From Chinchilla lanigera (lineage: Eukaryota; Chordata; Mammalia; Rodentia; Chinchillidae), in NCBI RefSeq assembly GCF_000276665.1, contig NW_004955472.1, positions 3,910,884 to 3,974,883 of the forward strand: a DNA stretch of 64,000 bases. The letters run 5' to 3'. Shown in pieces: positions 24,214 through 34,915 of the stretch; position 1 is the first letter of the stretch, and every line of letters begins with the position of its first letter. A model generated the notes under the pieces. It searched no databases. It was not told where the DNA came from and saw nothing but the letters and a program-made list of their open reading frames with translations. The position numbers were made by a program, and so were the translations under genes.

Positions 24214-25324
24214 AGATTCTTCTCTTTGTAAAGCAATCCCACCATTTTTTAGTTTAGTTTTTATTTGTACAGTGTCTCAAATAATTGTTTGTACATTTTG
24301 TCCAATTTTTGTAACTATCTTTGGAAAGACTATTCCAGTACAAACTACACTGGTATTACCAAAAATGAATTCTATTAGTGACTGAAACCATCTATTATGC
24401 AGAATACGCCATAGATGGTATGATTTTCTGGTATTTGTAGATTTTTCACACGTAGAATATTTTTCAAATTGTCTAATGTCTAATATTGTGAGAAGGAAGC
24501 CACTGATGTAGATTTTAATGATAAAACTATGTATATGAAATCCTACAGGAAGCTAAAAGCAAACACTTCCAGTAATTAAGCTCCTGTTTCTTAATGGCTG
24601 TAAGCATAATTACTACATTGGAACTCATAGTTACTGCTACCTGCTTAAAATCATAGGGAAATTTTCCTCTTTTCCTATCATTCATAGAAGAAAGAATATG
24701 AGTTGGTGATCATGCTAGAATAAGAAAAATTTAAGGTCTTTTCAAGACTATCATGTATGTAAAAATATTGCCAAAGCGAAGGCAGAAAGATCAGGGTAGA
24801 AGACAAGGCCTCATACGAAATGAGATTTGAAAATCAGAGAAAGGTGTTTGGCAATAGAACACAACTGACGTCATAATACTAAATACATTTCATGGAACTA
24901 ATGAGATTGAGATAGGGACTGCTGAGTACATTGGAGTACTCACGTCTCTTGACTTAGTTTCTTCCTAATGGACTGTGAGCAGTGTTAACTAGTAGGGATC
25001 ATCAATTTCCCTTCTCAAAAAGATGCACTAAGGAAGGACCGTTTACACAATGAAAGTCAAGTACAAGATAAGGGAAAGAGGAATTTCCTGACAGAGAAAA
25101 AAGGTAATTTTTAAAAATTTCCTTTTACTTCATTGAGATGTTTTCCACCTTGAGTCTCATTCTACTCAAGGGGCATATGTCTTCTAATACCCACGGTTTG
25201 AGGAGTGAGGCGTGGTAGCGTATGCATGGGGCAGACCTGCCAAGTTATTTGTCATGTGAGAAACCCTTTGTTCTCAGTGCTTTCCCTTCTACCTGGCCAG
25301 GAAGTATTTCTTCCCCTGTGTTTA
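24214..25324. other. Unassigned sequence
   Basis: AT-rich, about 1.1 kb. No SINE, LTR or gene recognised. Confidence 0.4.
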
Positions 25325-25797
25325 ATTCCGTCATTAATTTTGGCTAAGGTCTGCCTAGACAGCTGGTGAAACAATATTTATGGGTGCGTTCTAGAAGGTG
25401 GTTCCAGACGTTCGAATCAACAAACTAGGTAATCACCCTCACCTATGTGTAGGAGTCACACAGTCCAATCTGTCAAGTGCCTGCATAGAATTTAAAGGCT
25501 GGGAAGAGCAAACTCGCTCTCTGATGGCAGTAAGACCCCTGCATTTTCCGGTAACAGACCAGAATCTCTAGTGCTCAGATCTGAGACAAAGATTTACACT
25601 GTTGTCTCTTCTAGATTTCCTGAGTTTGAGTCTGGATTGGAATCATCATGGTTTCTTGGGCCTCCAGCCTGCAGACTGGAGAGTGGGCATTCTCCGCCTT
25701 CATAGTCATGCAAACTGTTACTTCATACTGAATTTCTCTCTCTATATTGATCTGCAGATCCTATTGGTTCTATCTGGAGAATATGGAGAGTATACCT
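25325..25797 (+). mobile_element. MLT2-type (ERVL) LTR, diverged
   Basis: Ordered matches to MLT2: GGGAAGAGCAAACTCGCTCT near 25.5 kb, TTGGGCCTCCAGCCTGCAGA near 25.66 kb, GCCTTCATAGTCATGCAAAC near 25.7 kb, and the diagnostic end CTCTCTATATTGATCTGCAG followed by ATCCTATTGGTTCTATCTGG AGAA. The open frame at 25602-25841 is noise inside the LTR. No retroviral internal region is linked to it. Confidence 0.8.
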
Positions 25798-26069
25798 TTC
25801 TTTCCCTTTACATACTCTTCTCCTTTTCTTTCATGTATTAACCCTCTTTTTTCCTAGTCCTTGACTTAATTTCTCTAAAGGATGAAAAATTTAGAATCTT
25901 TTGCTCAGGCTTGAGTCAGATAATATATATTTTTCCCTGGAAAAATAATTCTGCATGTCAGTGGAAAATATGAATACAGGGTATATTCTTAGTCAATTCA
26001 CATGTTGTGTTTCAGATGAGACCATGACATACAAAGAAAAATTAAATCATGAGATTTCAAGAAAGCTAC

Positions 26070-26195
26070 GTGTTGGGGGGGGAGGGAGGAGGAGAGTGAA
26101 AAGGATCGAACCGTGATGTACACATGCATTCCCATGATTGATACATTCGTTATGCACAGTAAATGCGTACTAATAAAAATAGAGGTAGATAAAAA
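26070..26195 (+). mobile_element. Possible LINE-1 3' end fragment
   Basis: GGGGGGGGAGGGAGGAGGAG precedes GTGATGTACACATGCATTCC, ATTGATACATTCGTTATGCA and CAGTAAATGCGTACTAATAA. The order repeats that near 9.1 and 59.9 kb. An A-rich stretch follows. Confidence 0.45.
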
Positions 26196-26934
26196 AGAAA
26201 ATAAAGAAAAATTAGTGTTCCTGGCCACAGTACCTGGCTCCAAATCTTCATTTTCAGTAAGAAAAAACACAGGGAATATCTGCAAATGTCACCAAAGAAA
26301 GGTAAAGAAAGATACCTCTTCCATTTATTTTCTGTGTATATTTTTCCCAAAGTAGCATGATTGAATGAATTATATACTAGCACAGCTCAGCACTGAGTAC
26401 CTTTGCAGGGCACAGTTGAAGATCATTATCTTAAAGTTTGCTAGGGTTCTATCTTCTCATTTCACATGTGGTTCTATAGCAATCACTTGCAGAATTTCTA
26501 AATCAAATAAATTACTATTAGGGAAAATGTGGTTTTAACCTCATGAAGCTACTAGATTGCTATTGAAATAGTAAACAGTTGAATAAACCTATAAAACTCA
26601 ACTTCTCAGGCTTTGCTTTATACTTATATGTGGGTATCATAAGCAGTCATATTTAGAACAAATATTAGGAGAAATAATACTAATGAAGATTAAAACTGAA
26701 AATCCCACACTCCACTCCAGAAAAATTACTGAGTAGGCAGTTAATCTATTTCAATATTCAAAAGATACTTATCATGATTAGGGATCTAAATAAAAATCTA
26801 TGTTATCTTTTAGTATTTAAACAATTCTTTCCTGTAGTTTCCTATCTGTTTCCAGAGAGACATCATTCTTTCATTTTAAACACTACAGAAAAGCTATTTT
26901 TCCTACTTTCACACTGAACACACTCACACTATTC

Positions 26935-27425
26935 CATTTCTGATACCAGATGTGTGTCAAATCCCTACCAACAGCTAGTAATTCCTCAGCGGACATATAT
27001 TATATGTCCTATAAATCCACTAAGTTCTGATACTACATACCTGGAGGTGGAATCTGATCCCACCGGCTCAGAGCTCAGCCCCAGGAGTCATTGTGTCAGT
27101 ACGCTCAGTTACTACCTCGGCCTCCACCCGCTGTACTTCTCAGAATAAGTGAGGGGCGCCTGCAAGTTCTAAGCTTGAATCATGGTTTGTCTTTCTGGTG
27201 ATCATCCCTGGTCCAGGGATCCAAAAGTCCTCTTACTAGGACAGGAGAGACTCCTGTCATGCCGAAAATTATCAGGGAATATGTTTCCTCATTATTTTAC
27301 AGTAACTTTTGCTTATTTTGAAAATTCTATATTAGAATGGTCTTGTGGACCTCACACAAGTGGCAAAGTAAATTTCGAATATGAAATTCTATGTGAGTCC
27401 ACGTACCTTATTTTGTTAAATCTAC
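26935..27425 (+). mobile_element. ERVL-class LTR, old (LTR16/LTR33-like)
   Basis: The stretch runs CTGATACCAGATGTGTGTCA, CTCAGAATAAGTGAGGGGCG, AAGCTTGAATCATGGTTTGT, CTTTCTGGTGATCATCCCTG, then AGTCCTCTTACTAGGACAG. This order is familiar from old ERVL-type LTRs of eutherians. Two open frames (26954-27148, 27182-27436) fall in it and are not genes. The subfamily is a guess. Confidence 0.5.
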
Positions 27426-27510
27426 ACTGCCTTTAATCTCAAAGCTATTAAATGTGAAAGAATTGATCATTTTAGAAGTGACTCAGTGAAAAGCTTCACT
27501 TAGAATCCTT

Positions 27511-27607
27511 GGGACTGGGGATTTAGTTCAGTGGCACAGTGCCCGCCTGGCAAGCGTGAGGTCCTGAGTTTGATTGCTCGTAACCCCCAATAAATAAAAT
27601 TAAATAA
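27511..27607 (+). mobile_element. ID SINE
   Basis: GGGACTGGGGATTTAGTTCA body, CGCCTGGCAAGCGTGAGGTC core and an A tail modified to AATAAATAAAATTAAAT. The AATCCTT duplication lies at 27504-27510 and 27608-27614. Several CpG decays point to middle age. Confidence 0.9.
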
Positions 27608-27701
27608 AATCCTTATTATTTAAAACAGCAAGAAGCTGTTCAAGTTATGTTTTATATTCCCTCACTGAAGTCTCAAATTTTTGTAATTGCCTCTATAAGT
27701 G

Positions 27702-28055
27702 TGTTATGGTTTCTGTCTGGGTGTCCCCCCAAAGCCTCATATGGTCATGGGGCAGGCTCTTAGACTGTGATTGATTATGGGTGTGAGAGCTGCACCTGCC
27801 CTGGGGTGGATAGTTTGCATATGTAAGGGAGAGGAAAAGGGAACTTCTGGCCATTTCCTCCCTTGTGTGTGTGCTTGTTGCTTTGCTGTGTTTTGCTGAC
27901 ATGAGCTGTAGCTCTCTGCCATGTGCCACTCTGCCTTATAACCTGCCAAGTATGGACTGAAACCTCCATGAACTGTAAGCGAAACAAACCTTTCTTTCCT
28001 TAATTTTGGGCATCAGGTATTTTGTTCCAGCAATGAGAGAAAAGTAACCAAGACA
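27702..28055 (+). mobile_element. Solo LTR, MaLR-like, 354 bp, with intact 5-bp target duplication
   Basis: It starts TGTTATGGTTTCTGTCTGGG and ends AAAGTAACCAAGACA, flanked by AAGTG on both sides (27697-27701 and 28056-28060). The TG...CA ends and 5-bp duplication are diagnostic of an LTR. Its last 100 bases match the copies at 4.9 and 23.8 kb. Overlapping minus-strand open frames (27693-27987) arise from the LTR composition. It is a well-preserved reference copy for the family here. Confidence 0.93.
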
Positions 28056-28060
28056 AAGTG

Positions 28061-30035
28061 AGATATCATATTTGTTACTGTGAAGAAATCAATGTTTTAG
28101 AGCATTACCTTTTTAAAAAATAAGTTGGAAACATAAGGTAATAAGGTGCTTTAAACATTTTATCATATGATACATTTATAAGATATATCAGTAAAATGTA
28201 ACTGACTAGGAAAATAATGAAGGTTTTGCCCGGATTTTTCTCTGTAAGCTTTAGAAAGTGTTGGTATATTCGAAATATGGAGACTAGGAGAAGAAAAATA
28301 ATGTGAGTAGAGAAATGAGCTGAAGAGCTACAGGAAACTGATTTTATTAATTTATTTATTTAACCTGTTTTGCTAAGTAACAATAGTTTCTTTAACTGAT
28401 TTGGTTTAATTATAATACATATAATATTATGTATGTATGTGCATGTGTAAGGTAGAAGGAGAAAATAAACGTCCGCTTACCCAGCATCGTGTTTAAGAAA
28501 CAAATTTCCACAGCGCTTTCCTAAACTATATGCAGCTTACTCTCTACCTTGTGTCTTTCACAGAGCCCAAGAAATGATTCTGAATTTTGTTTCCTACCTT
28601 TTTATTCTTGCTGTATCTTTTACATATATAAATCTTCTATATTATTTATAGTATTTTAACCTTTCTAATGTTGATATACTTACTATATTATTGTTAGTTT
28701 AAATATACTTACTATATTATTGTTAGTTTAAATATATAGCAATTTGGTACATCTAATTGGACTTCATTTGTTTTTCACTGATGTTCAGGAATATAGTGTA
28801 TTCTTTATATTTTATGACACTAAGTACATGTGCATCTCAAATTTTCAAATACTATTACTTGGACAAATAGCTTATGAATTTCACATATTAGATAACAGTG
28901 TTTCTCTGATTGAAGGTACACTTTTCAGAAACTATCACATGCTTTGATACTTGGGCACTAGGGATAATGGTGATATGTAAATAGCTTCTTAGCACTGCTC
29001 CTGGCATGACTACTTCTATCATCTTTCTTCTCTTTCCACTGGTGGTAGAGATATATGTCATTATATAAGCAACAATTGCCTAGTGTTGTCAGCGGAAGAA
29101 TTTGGAAATGGATATGACTTCTGTAATATATAGTTTGAATGGGTATAGTAAAATTAAGCTTCAATTGATTATCCATGCTCTTGAGGTCATTAAATAGCTA
29201 TCATAATCAGTAAAAGCCATGTAGAATACTTCAGTTGTTTTTGACTAGCAATTTATTCTATTCAATTCTCATTCCTTTCACTAAACCCCATCATGTTATC
29301 TAAAATGGCCAAAGAAATATCAAAACGGAAAGAAAATGTACATGGCGGTAAAGAATCTCATAGACTAGTGAAATTAAACATTCTGATTTTTATCTGCAAG
29401 ACATGCTAAGTGAGTTAATATTTGGGAAAGAGATACTGAACTGTAAATTCAGGATAATGGAAAAATAGAATGAGGAGAGATGAACAGGAAGGTATTTGAG
29501 ATTCATCCAGTTTTGTGTGCTAAGAATTATGGTTAAAGTGACACTCTGAGGCATTATGTCATTTTTTGTCTTGACTATATAAAGACTACATAAGTGATTG
29601 TGGGAAATTTACCAGGAACTCGGACAGGGAGCATATAAAATGTGAGCTTCTAGCAGTCTGGGTGCTGAATAAAACAAGAACATTTTCCCCATGTCAACAC
29701 TTTTGAAAGCCTTGAGGGAAAAATTTGTACAAAGTCTTCAGGAGTTGTGTTCCTGATGAAGACGATCATGTCAATAATGGAAGTAGGAGATATCCTCAGG
29801 TATGTGCAATGTGCCCCTGAAATGGACAAAGAAAATGTATGTATATAGAAGTGAGATTTTCTTGCTTATAGCAAAGGCTAGTATGACAGCAAATTACAAC
29901 TGTGAGAAAACTCAAAGTGACAGATAAATGAAGTAAAAACAAATTACTTCACTGGACCTGACAAAAAGCAATATGGTACTAATTAGTGGCTGTGATTTCA
30001 GTAAGAGTATTTGTTGATTGATTGACTTTATTCTT
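28061..30035. other. AT-rich stretch
   Basis: Nearly 2 kb without a recognised gene. It contains the 29-bp tandem duplication at 28674. Sequence around 28450-28620 has the feel of an old LINE but I could not match it. Confidence 0.4.
28674..28737 (+). repeat. Tandem duplication, 29-bp unit, two copies
   Basis: ATATACTTACTATATTATTG followed by TTAGTTTAA is repeated exactly at 28674 and 28703, with a further partial AATATA. The identity of the two copies indicates a recent slippage event or an assembly duplication. Confidence 0.9.
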
Positions 30036-30039
30036 TCAT

Positions 30040-30260
30040 TAACAAAGAGTTGCTGAATGTCTGTTTGATGCCAGAAAGCAATCTATGCACCAAGAAGACA
30101 GCAGTAAACAGGGCAGAAGAATTCTGTTCTAAATAGTGTAAGTAGTCAGCGAACAGTCAAATGTACAATGTGCTGAGTGTCCATTAGTGTTACAAGGAAA
30201 AATGAGACCAGGACCGTGCAGAAGGCATGAGAGGCTCTCTACACGTGGAAATGAAATTAA
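30040..30260 (+). mobile_element. Ancient LINE fragment (same family as 18.8-20.6 kb)
   Basis: TTGCTGAATGTCTGTTTGAT, CACCAAGAAGACAGCAGTAA, ACAGGGCAGAAGAATTCTGT and CAGTCAAATGTACAATGTGC follow the order of an old eutherian LINE end ('...acagcagtgaacaaaacag...'). It is highly diverged. Confidence 0.45.
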
Positions 30261-31033
30261 AGGAAGTGTGACTTTTGAAAAAAATGAAATAGCCGTATTA
30301 AAAACAGAAAGAGGCGAATTGCCGATAAGTTACTAAAGGTGCACACACAAAAATGTATAACACTGCCAAGACCAGCCTGAGGTGATGTCTGTCTGTGCTG
30401 TGGATGTTTATATATATGTGTGCCGCACACACGGGCTGAATGGAAAAAAGATGCAATGGAAGATACTACGGAGTTGACATAACTTTGCAGGAGCTCACTA
30501 CGGCACATGCGATTCATGAAAATAACCCGATTCGTGGTACAGTGATAGTAGTTTCAACAGGCGTTTTCCCTTCTGACTTCTGCAGACAGTGGGAGTGTAA
30601 ATAATCCCGATTTAAAGTCATCAACAATTAAAAACGCCGCTATTTAGCTCCACAGAAAAGGGAAGCAACTCAGACCATGAACAAAGTAGCAGAAGTTACA
30701 ACTCACAGAAAGGGTAAAAGATGAACTGAGGTGAAATGAGGAAAAGAGAAGGAAAAACAAGAAAATAGGGCATCCTTGTTAGCCACAGAAAATACAGTTC
30801 AGGACAGGATATAGGAAAGTGAACAGGGAAAAGAATAGCTTCAGTCTTAAAGCAGAGTAGTTTATAGAACTTTCAAAGAGAGAATACAGATTGTCAATGA
30901 ATTAAAAATGTTTTAATTTTGCCAATAACCTATAAAATGCAAACTGAATCAAAAATTATAATTAAAAATGTTAGTAATGGTCGTTAAACACGTGATAACT
31001 GCTGCCAACAAAGATATAAAATTATACATGCTT
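30261..31033. other. Unassigned sequence
   Basis: About 770 bp, AT-rich, with no recognised repeat or gene. Confidence 0.4.
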
Positions 31034-31046
31034 AAAAATCCAATAG

Positions 31047-31212
31047 GAATCACCTGGAGAAGTGCATATGTCTTTAATCTCAGCACTTGGGAGGCTGAGG
31101 CAGGAGGATCGCTGTGAGTTGGAGACCAGCCTGGGCTACAAAGTGAGCTCAAGGCAAGCCTGAACTGCATAGTGAGACCCTGTCTCAAAAAGACCAAAAA
31201 AAAAAAAAAAAA
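31047..31212 (+). mobile_element. B1 SINE with 13-bp target duplication
   Basis: TCTTTAATCTCAGCACTTGG, GAGGCTGAGGCAGGAGGATC, GACCAGCCTGGGCTACAAAG, GCAAGCCTGAACTGCATAGT and a GAGACCCTGTCTCAAAAAG end with A tail. The duplication AAAAATCCAATAG is perfect at 31034-31046 and 31213-31225. The first bases of B1 are altered or missing (GAATCACCTGG). Confidence 0.94.
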
Positions 31213-31225
31213 AAAAATCCAATAG

Positions 31226-32681
31226 AATAATTTTATACAAAGAGGTTTAAAAATGTAGCTTGTTATTTAAGTAATTTTTCTACTGATAATTTATTCTATG
31301 AAAATATAAACAGATGCTTAGAATGTTTTGTTTATTAGAACTCTCTCTGTGGAAACAGCTACAATATTAGAAAATGGACAACAAAAGTATTTTTCGGTAA
31401 TGCTTAGGCAACTTTGGAAATAGGAGAGTGGTAAAGTATAATACAGCTATTGACACCATGTTATTTTGTAGAATATCTTATAGTATTTAAAAGAGACTAT
31501 CATAAATAACTTTAAATAAAAAGGTTGTGTTTACAACCTAAAGTTATACACTGGTCATGACCCTAATTCTAGATCATATATTTTTACAGCTACATTAGAT
31601 ATTATACACACCCTTAGTAAAAATTGCTTGTGTGTCGGTGGTAGAAAATTCAATTTTATTTTCTGTCATTCTTTTTTCTTAAATGGGCAAGGTTTATATT
31701 CAAATTTATCGTCTGGAAAGGTTACTAATGCTGATTCAATAGACACAAAGTAATAAGATGATTCTGAACAAACATCTCTGCAAATACAACGACCACAAAG
31801 CCATGATTCTCCCTGTTTCCTGTTGGTACAAGAGAATGTACCATTATTTATGAAAAAAGATTATGCATGGGTATTCACAATGAGAAATCACAATAGGACC
31901 AAGAAATCACAGTAAGACCAGGAGTTTCATTTACAATAGCAGAGTAAAAGTGACCTATGAGGGTAGAAGCAATACTTCAGTGCATTTTCTCAAGGAAATT
32001 GACCCTGGTGGATGCAGGCAGTGTCATCTTTCGGATGGTAACTTGCCCATCTCAGACAATGAAGACACGGCATCTGACAAGAGCCAGCATGCAATACAGA
32101 AATCATACACAAGGAAGCTCAAAGTAGATGTTACTAAGACTTTGGGGGATCAATAAATTTGCAAAGCATATCTTGGAGAAAAAAATGACAGCTGCATGAA
32201 ACGAATTTTTCTCACACACGTGGTTAAAACGCACTGATATCGCATTTCAGTCACGAAGTTAGAATATTTATCTCAGAAAGGAAAACAGTAGCTGACATGA
32301 AACGTGACTCTTAAACAAAGTGTGCTTTATACATGACACATAATAATCTCTGCAGCCTGCCCTCCTCTGTTCTTCCCGTCTTCTGCTAATTTCCCCTCCC
32401 TTTCTCTGCCCCGGCTCTGTCCTGCCTGCACTTTCGGGAACAGACACTGGGCAACCCTTAGCTCTTTCCGCAGTTCTCTTCCTTCGAAATGCACCTACAG
32501 TTACGTCTTTTCCACAAAGGAAGGCGGCGAGAGACGCTGAAAGGGGGGAGGGGGGAGGGAGACGGATGTAAAAAGAATTCACATGTGCTGTGTGCAAGCG
32601 CTGACGAGGTGAATATAGTCATTACCGCACACGTGTACGTACTAATCGACAGTAAACATTCGGAAGGTAAATTTTCCGGTT
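31226..32681. other. Unassigned sequence
   Basis: About 1.45 kb. From 32340 to 32620 it is GC-richer, with ATG-containing frames on both strands (109 codons minus at 32268-32597). A small plus-strand frame at 31950-32156 (68 codons) has mixed composition but no known domain. No repeat recognised. Confidence 0.4.
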
Positions 32682-32690
32682 TGCATTTTT

Positions 32691-32791
32691 TTTTTTTTTT
32701 TTTTTTTTTTTTCTCCGGTACCGGGAACCGAACTCATGACCTTGCGCATGCCAGGCAGGCGCTTTTGCCGCTGAGCTAAATCCCCAGCCCC
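32691..32791 (-). mobile_element. ID SINE, minus strand
   Basis: TCTCCGGTACCGGGAACCGA, ACCTTGCGCATGCCAGGCAG, TTTGCCGCTGAGCTAAATCC and CCAGCCCC are a near-perfect antisense ID. A long poly(T) gives the A tail. TGCATTTTT is duplicated at 32682-32690 and 32792-32800. Confidence 0.95.
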
Positions 32792-32994
32792 TGCATTTTT
32801 AAATAGTGATGTTAAAGGATTAAATTGAACAGGTGGTATAGTGTACAAACAGATATTCTATAAACAGCCGCTAAACTGAAGTATATTGGACTCCACAATT
32901 CTTTCAATGTAAAAAATCTCACAGACTACTTTATATTAATATCTACAAGTTGCCAATAATTTTAGAATTTATGATAAAAATAAAAAGGAGAAAA

Positions 32995-33170
32995 GCTGGA
33001 CGTGGTGGCCCAAACCTGTAATCCCAGCACTCGGGAGGCTGAGGCAGGAGGATCGCTGTGAGTTTGAGGCCAGCCTGGGCTACAGAGTGAGCTCAAGGCC
33101 AGTCTGAACTGCATAGCGAGACCCTGTCTCAGAAAGATAAATAAATAAATAAATAATAAATAAATAAATA
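32995..33170 (+). mobile_element. B1 SINE, full length, with (AAAT)n tail
   Basis: GCTGGACGTGGTGGCCCAAA start, CCTGTAATCCCAGCACTCGG, TGAGTTTGAGGCCAGCCTGG, the second GGCCAGTCTGAACTGCATAG unit and GCGAGACCCTGTCTCAGAAA end, then a tail of (AAAT)n. It is the best-preserved B1 in the window and shows the internal B1 duplication. A clean target duplication was not confirmed. Confidence 0.95.
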
Positions 33171-34324
33171 AGAGAGAATAAACAAGGAATGTTTAATTTG
33201 TATTAAACATGAAATTCCCAATGCTATGTGAAAACTACAGCCACCAAAAGAGAGAAACACTGCGTAACAAAACACCAATGACTGATTCCAGAAAGCAACT
33301 GCACTGGTTCTGCCCCTTACAGCTGCTACTTTCTCCTCCTCTACCTCTGGAACTGCGCCAGCGATCCTGCCATGTGGCTGAACCTACAAAGAAGGAAATG
33401 AGGAGAGGACCAGGTGTTAAATTTCCTTTTTGGGTAGAACTCCTTGTACTGTGTTTTAAAAGTCTCTTCCCCTTGTACTTTTCTGAGACTTGCTCAGTAT
33501 GTTTTGTTTCTCTCCTGTATCATCCGGTTGTCTATGAACCATCTCTCTCTGCTCTCAGTGGGGTCTCTGGAATGCAGCAAGTGGAGTCCTTTAGGAGAAT
33601 GGGTGCATCAGGAATAAGAAATGCCAGGCAGCCAGAGAGCTCTTCCCGAGTGACAAAGTTGGTAGAGGACCAAGGACCTTTCACAGAGAAAGATGGGACA
33701 CTGGGATTCTCTAATCAAGCGTGAAAGAGGCAAGGAAGGCGGCCCAGAGTTTCTCTGTATCTTGCAGCCATCTGTGTGGAAGGTCATGAGTTTCAACATC
33801 CAGAAAATGTGCAGTCATCACTCTTGAGAACCATCTCCCTGCTCCTTCGCTCTGAAGTTCCCACTACCCTGACTCCAGCCCCTGGGCTCTCCCTCCTGGA
33901 CACTACCTTTTCTGCTCTAAGTTGCCATTGCCTACCTGCCCTGGGTGACGCTCTGACAGTCTCACTGGAGACATTCTCCTCTGGCATTTAGATCAGTTTA
34001 TCGTACCCTTCCTGCTCTGCCGGTACTACAGCAGCGTGAGGTACTTTCTCTTCTGAGACCGGAACCCCTTGCAGAGCTAACTGCCAAGGGTGTGGAAGGG
34101 CAAGTTTTGTGTGATGTTTTCTCAATTCATCAAAAATTCCAAATAAGCCAGGGATTCTGGGCTCAGAGTTAACCATCTTTCCCTCCTTACACTTAAATGT
34201 AGTTTACTTAGAATGATCTGTAAATACTTGTTCCTGACAAATCCAATCAATCAGTCAATCAATTACACAAACATTTTGTGTGTCAGAAAATCATAATTAC
34301 CATGAGGCAAGAGGGTAGGACACA
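33171..34324. other. Unassigned GC-richer block
   Basis: From about 33290 to 34180 the base composition is close to 50% GC, against an AT-rich background. It holds the longest repeat-free open frame in this half (33209-33724, 171 codons). I found no known domain, no signal peptide and no clear splice sites. It could be an old LTR pair, an exon of a noncoding RNA or a decayed gene fragment. Confidence 0.4.
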
Positions 34325-34915
34325 GGTTCCATTTACTCAGCTATTCCTCTTCTTGATATCTTCCCCAAAGAATTAAAAAGGTCATACCACAGCAATATAT
34401 GTGCACCCATGTTTACAGCGGCAGTTTGTAATAGCTAAATCTTGGAAACGCACAAATGCCTTTCAACCAAGGAACGAATGAAGATTTTTTTTTTAACAGT
34501 TCAGTACTACTCAGCCATAAGGAAGGATAGACTTAAGACATTTCTAGGTAAATGGATGAACTTGAGACCACACTCTTAAGGGAAATAAATTGGACACACT
34601 TGTGTAAATACTACATTGTCTCCCTGGTATGAGAAGCTGAAAGAGTAACTAAGCACCAAAATGTACAATAGATGTTGTAAAATGGGAAGAAACTGTTCAA
34701 AAAGAAAGAGGAAGTGGGGCAGGGAAGGGGAAAGGAAGTAAGAGAAAAAGAAAGAAAAAACGATTAAAAGAGGATAAAATGGAGGGAAGCTTCGTAAGGA
34801 GGGAAAGCAGAGGGGTGAAGGGGGGGCGCTGGGAAGAAAGAATCAAAAGCCCACGTGACGGATATGACCAGTGTGTGTTTCTAAAATGCACCAACAAACT
34901 TCACTTAAAAAGGAC
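34325..34915 (+). mobile_element. LINE-1 3' end, including 3' UTR
   Basis: The order of a mammalian L1 3' end is intact: TTCCCCAAAGAATTAAAAAG, CACCCATGTTTACAGCGGCA, GTAATAGCTAAATCTTGGAA, CAGTACTACTCAGCCATAAG, AAATGGATGAACTTGAGACC, then CTCCCTGGTATGAGAAGCTG. A purine-rich 3' UTR tract (34690-34830) follows, and GTGTGTTTCTAAAATGCACC near the end. It is 5' truncated; the start lies upstream of the last ORF2 codons. Confidence 0.8.

Noticed and set aside
27693..27987. Three overlapping minus-strand frames of 70-78 codons
   Set aside because: They lie in the antisense of a solo LTR and share no protein-like features.
33209..33724. 171-codon open frame
   Set aside because: No known domain, signal peptide, splice sites or homologue that I recognise; kept only as part of the GC-rich block.
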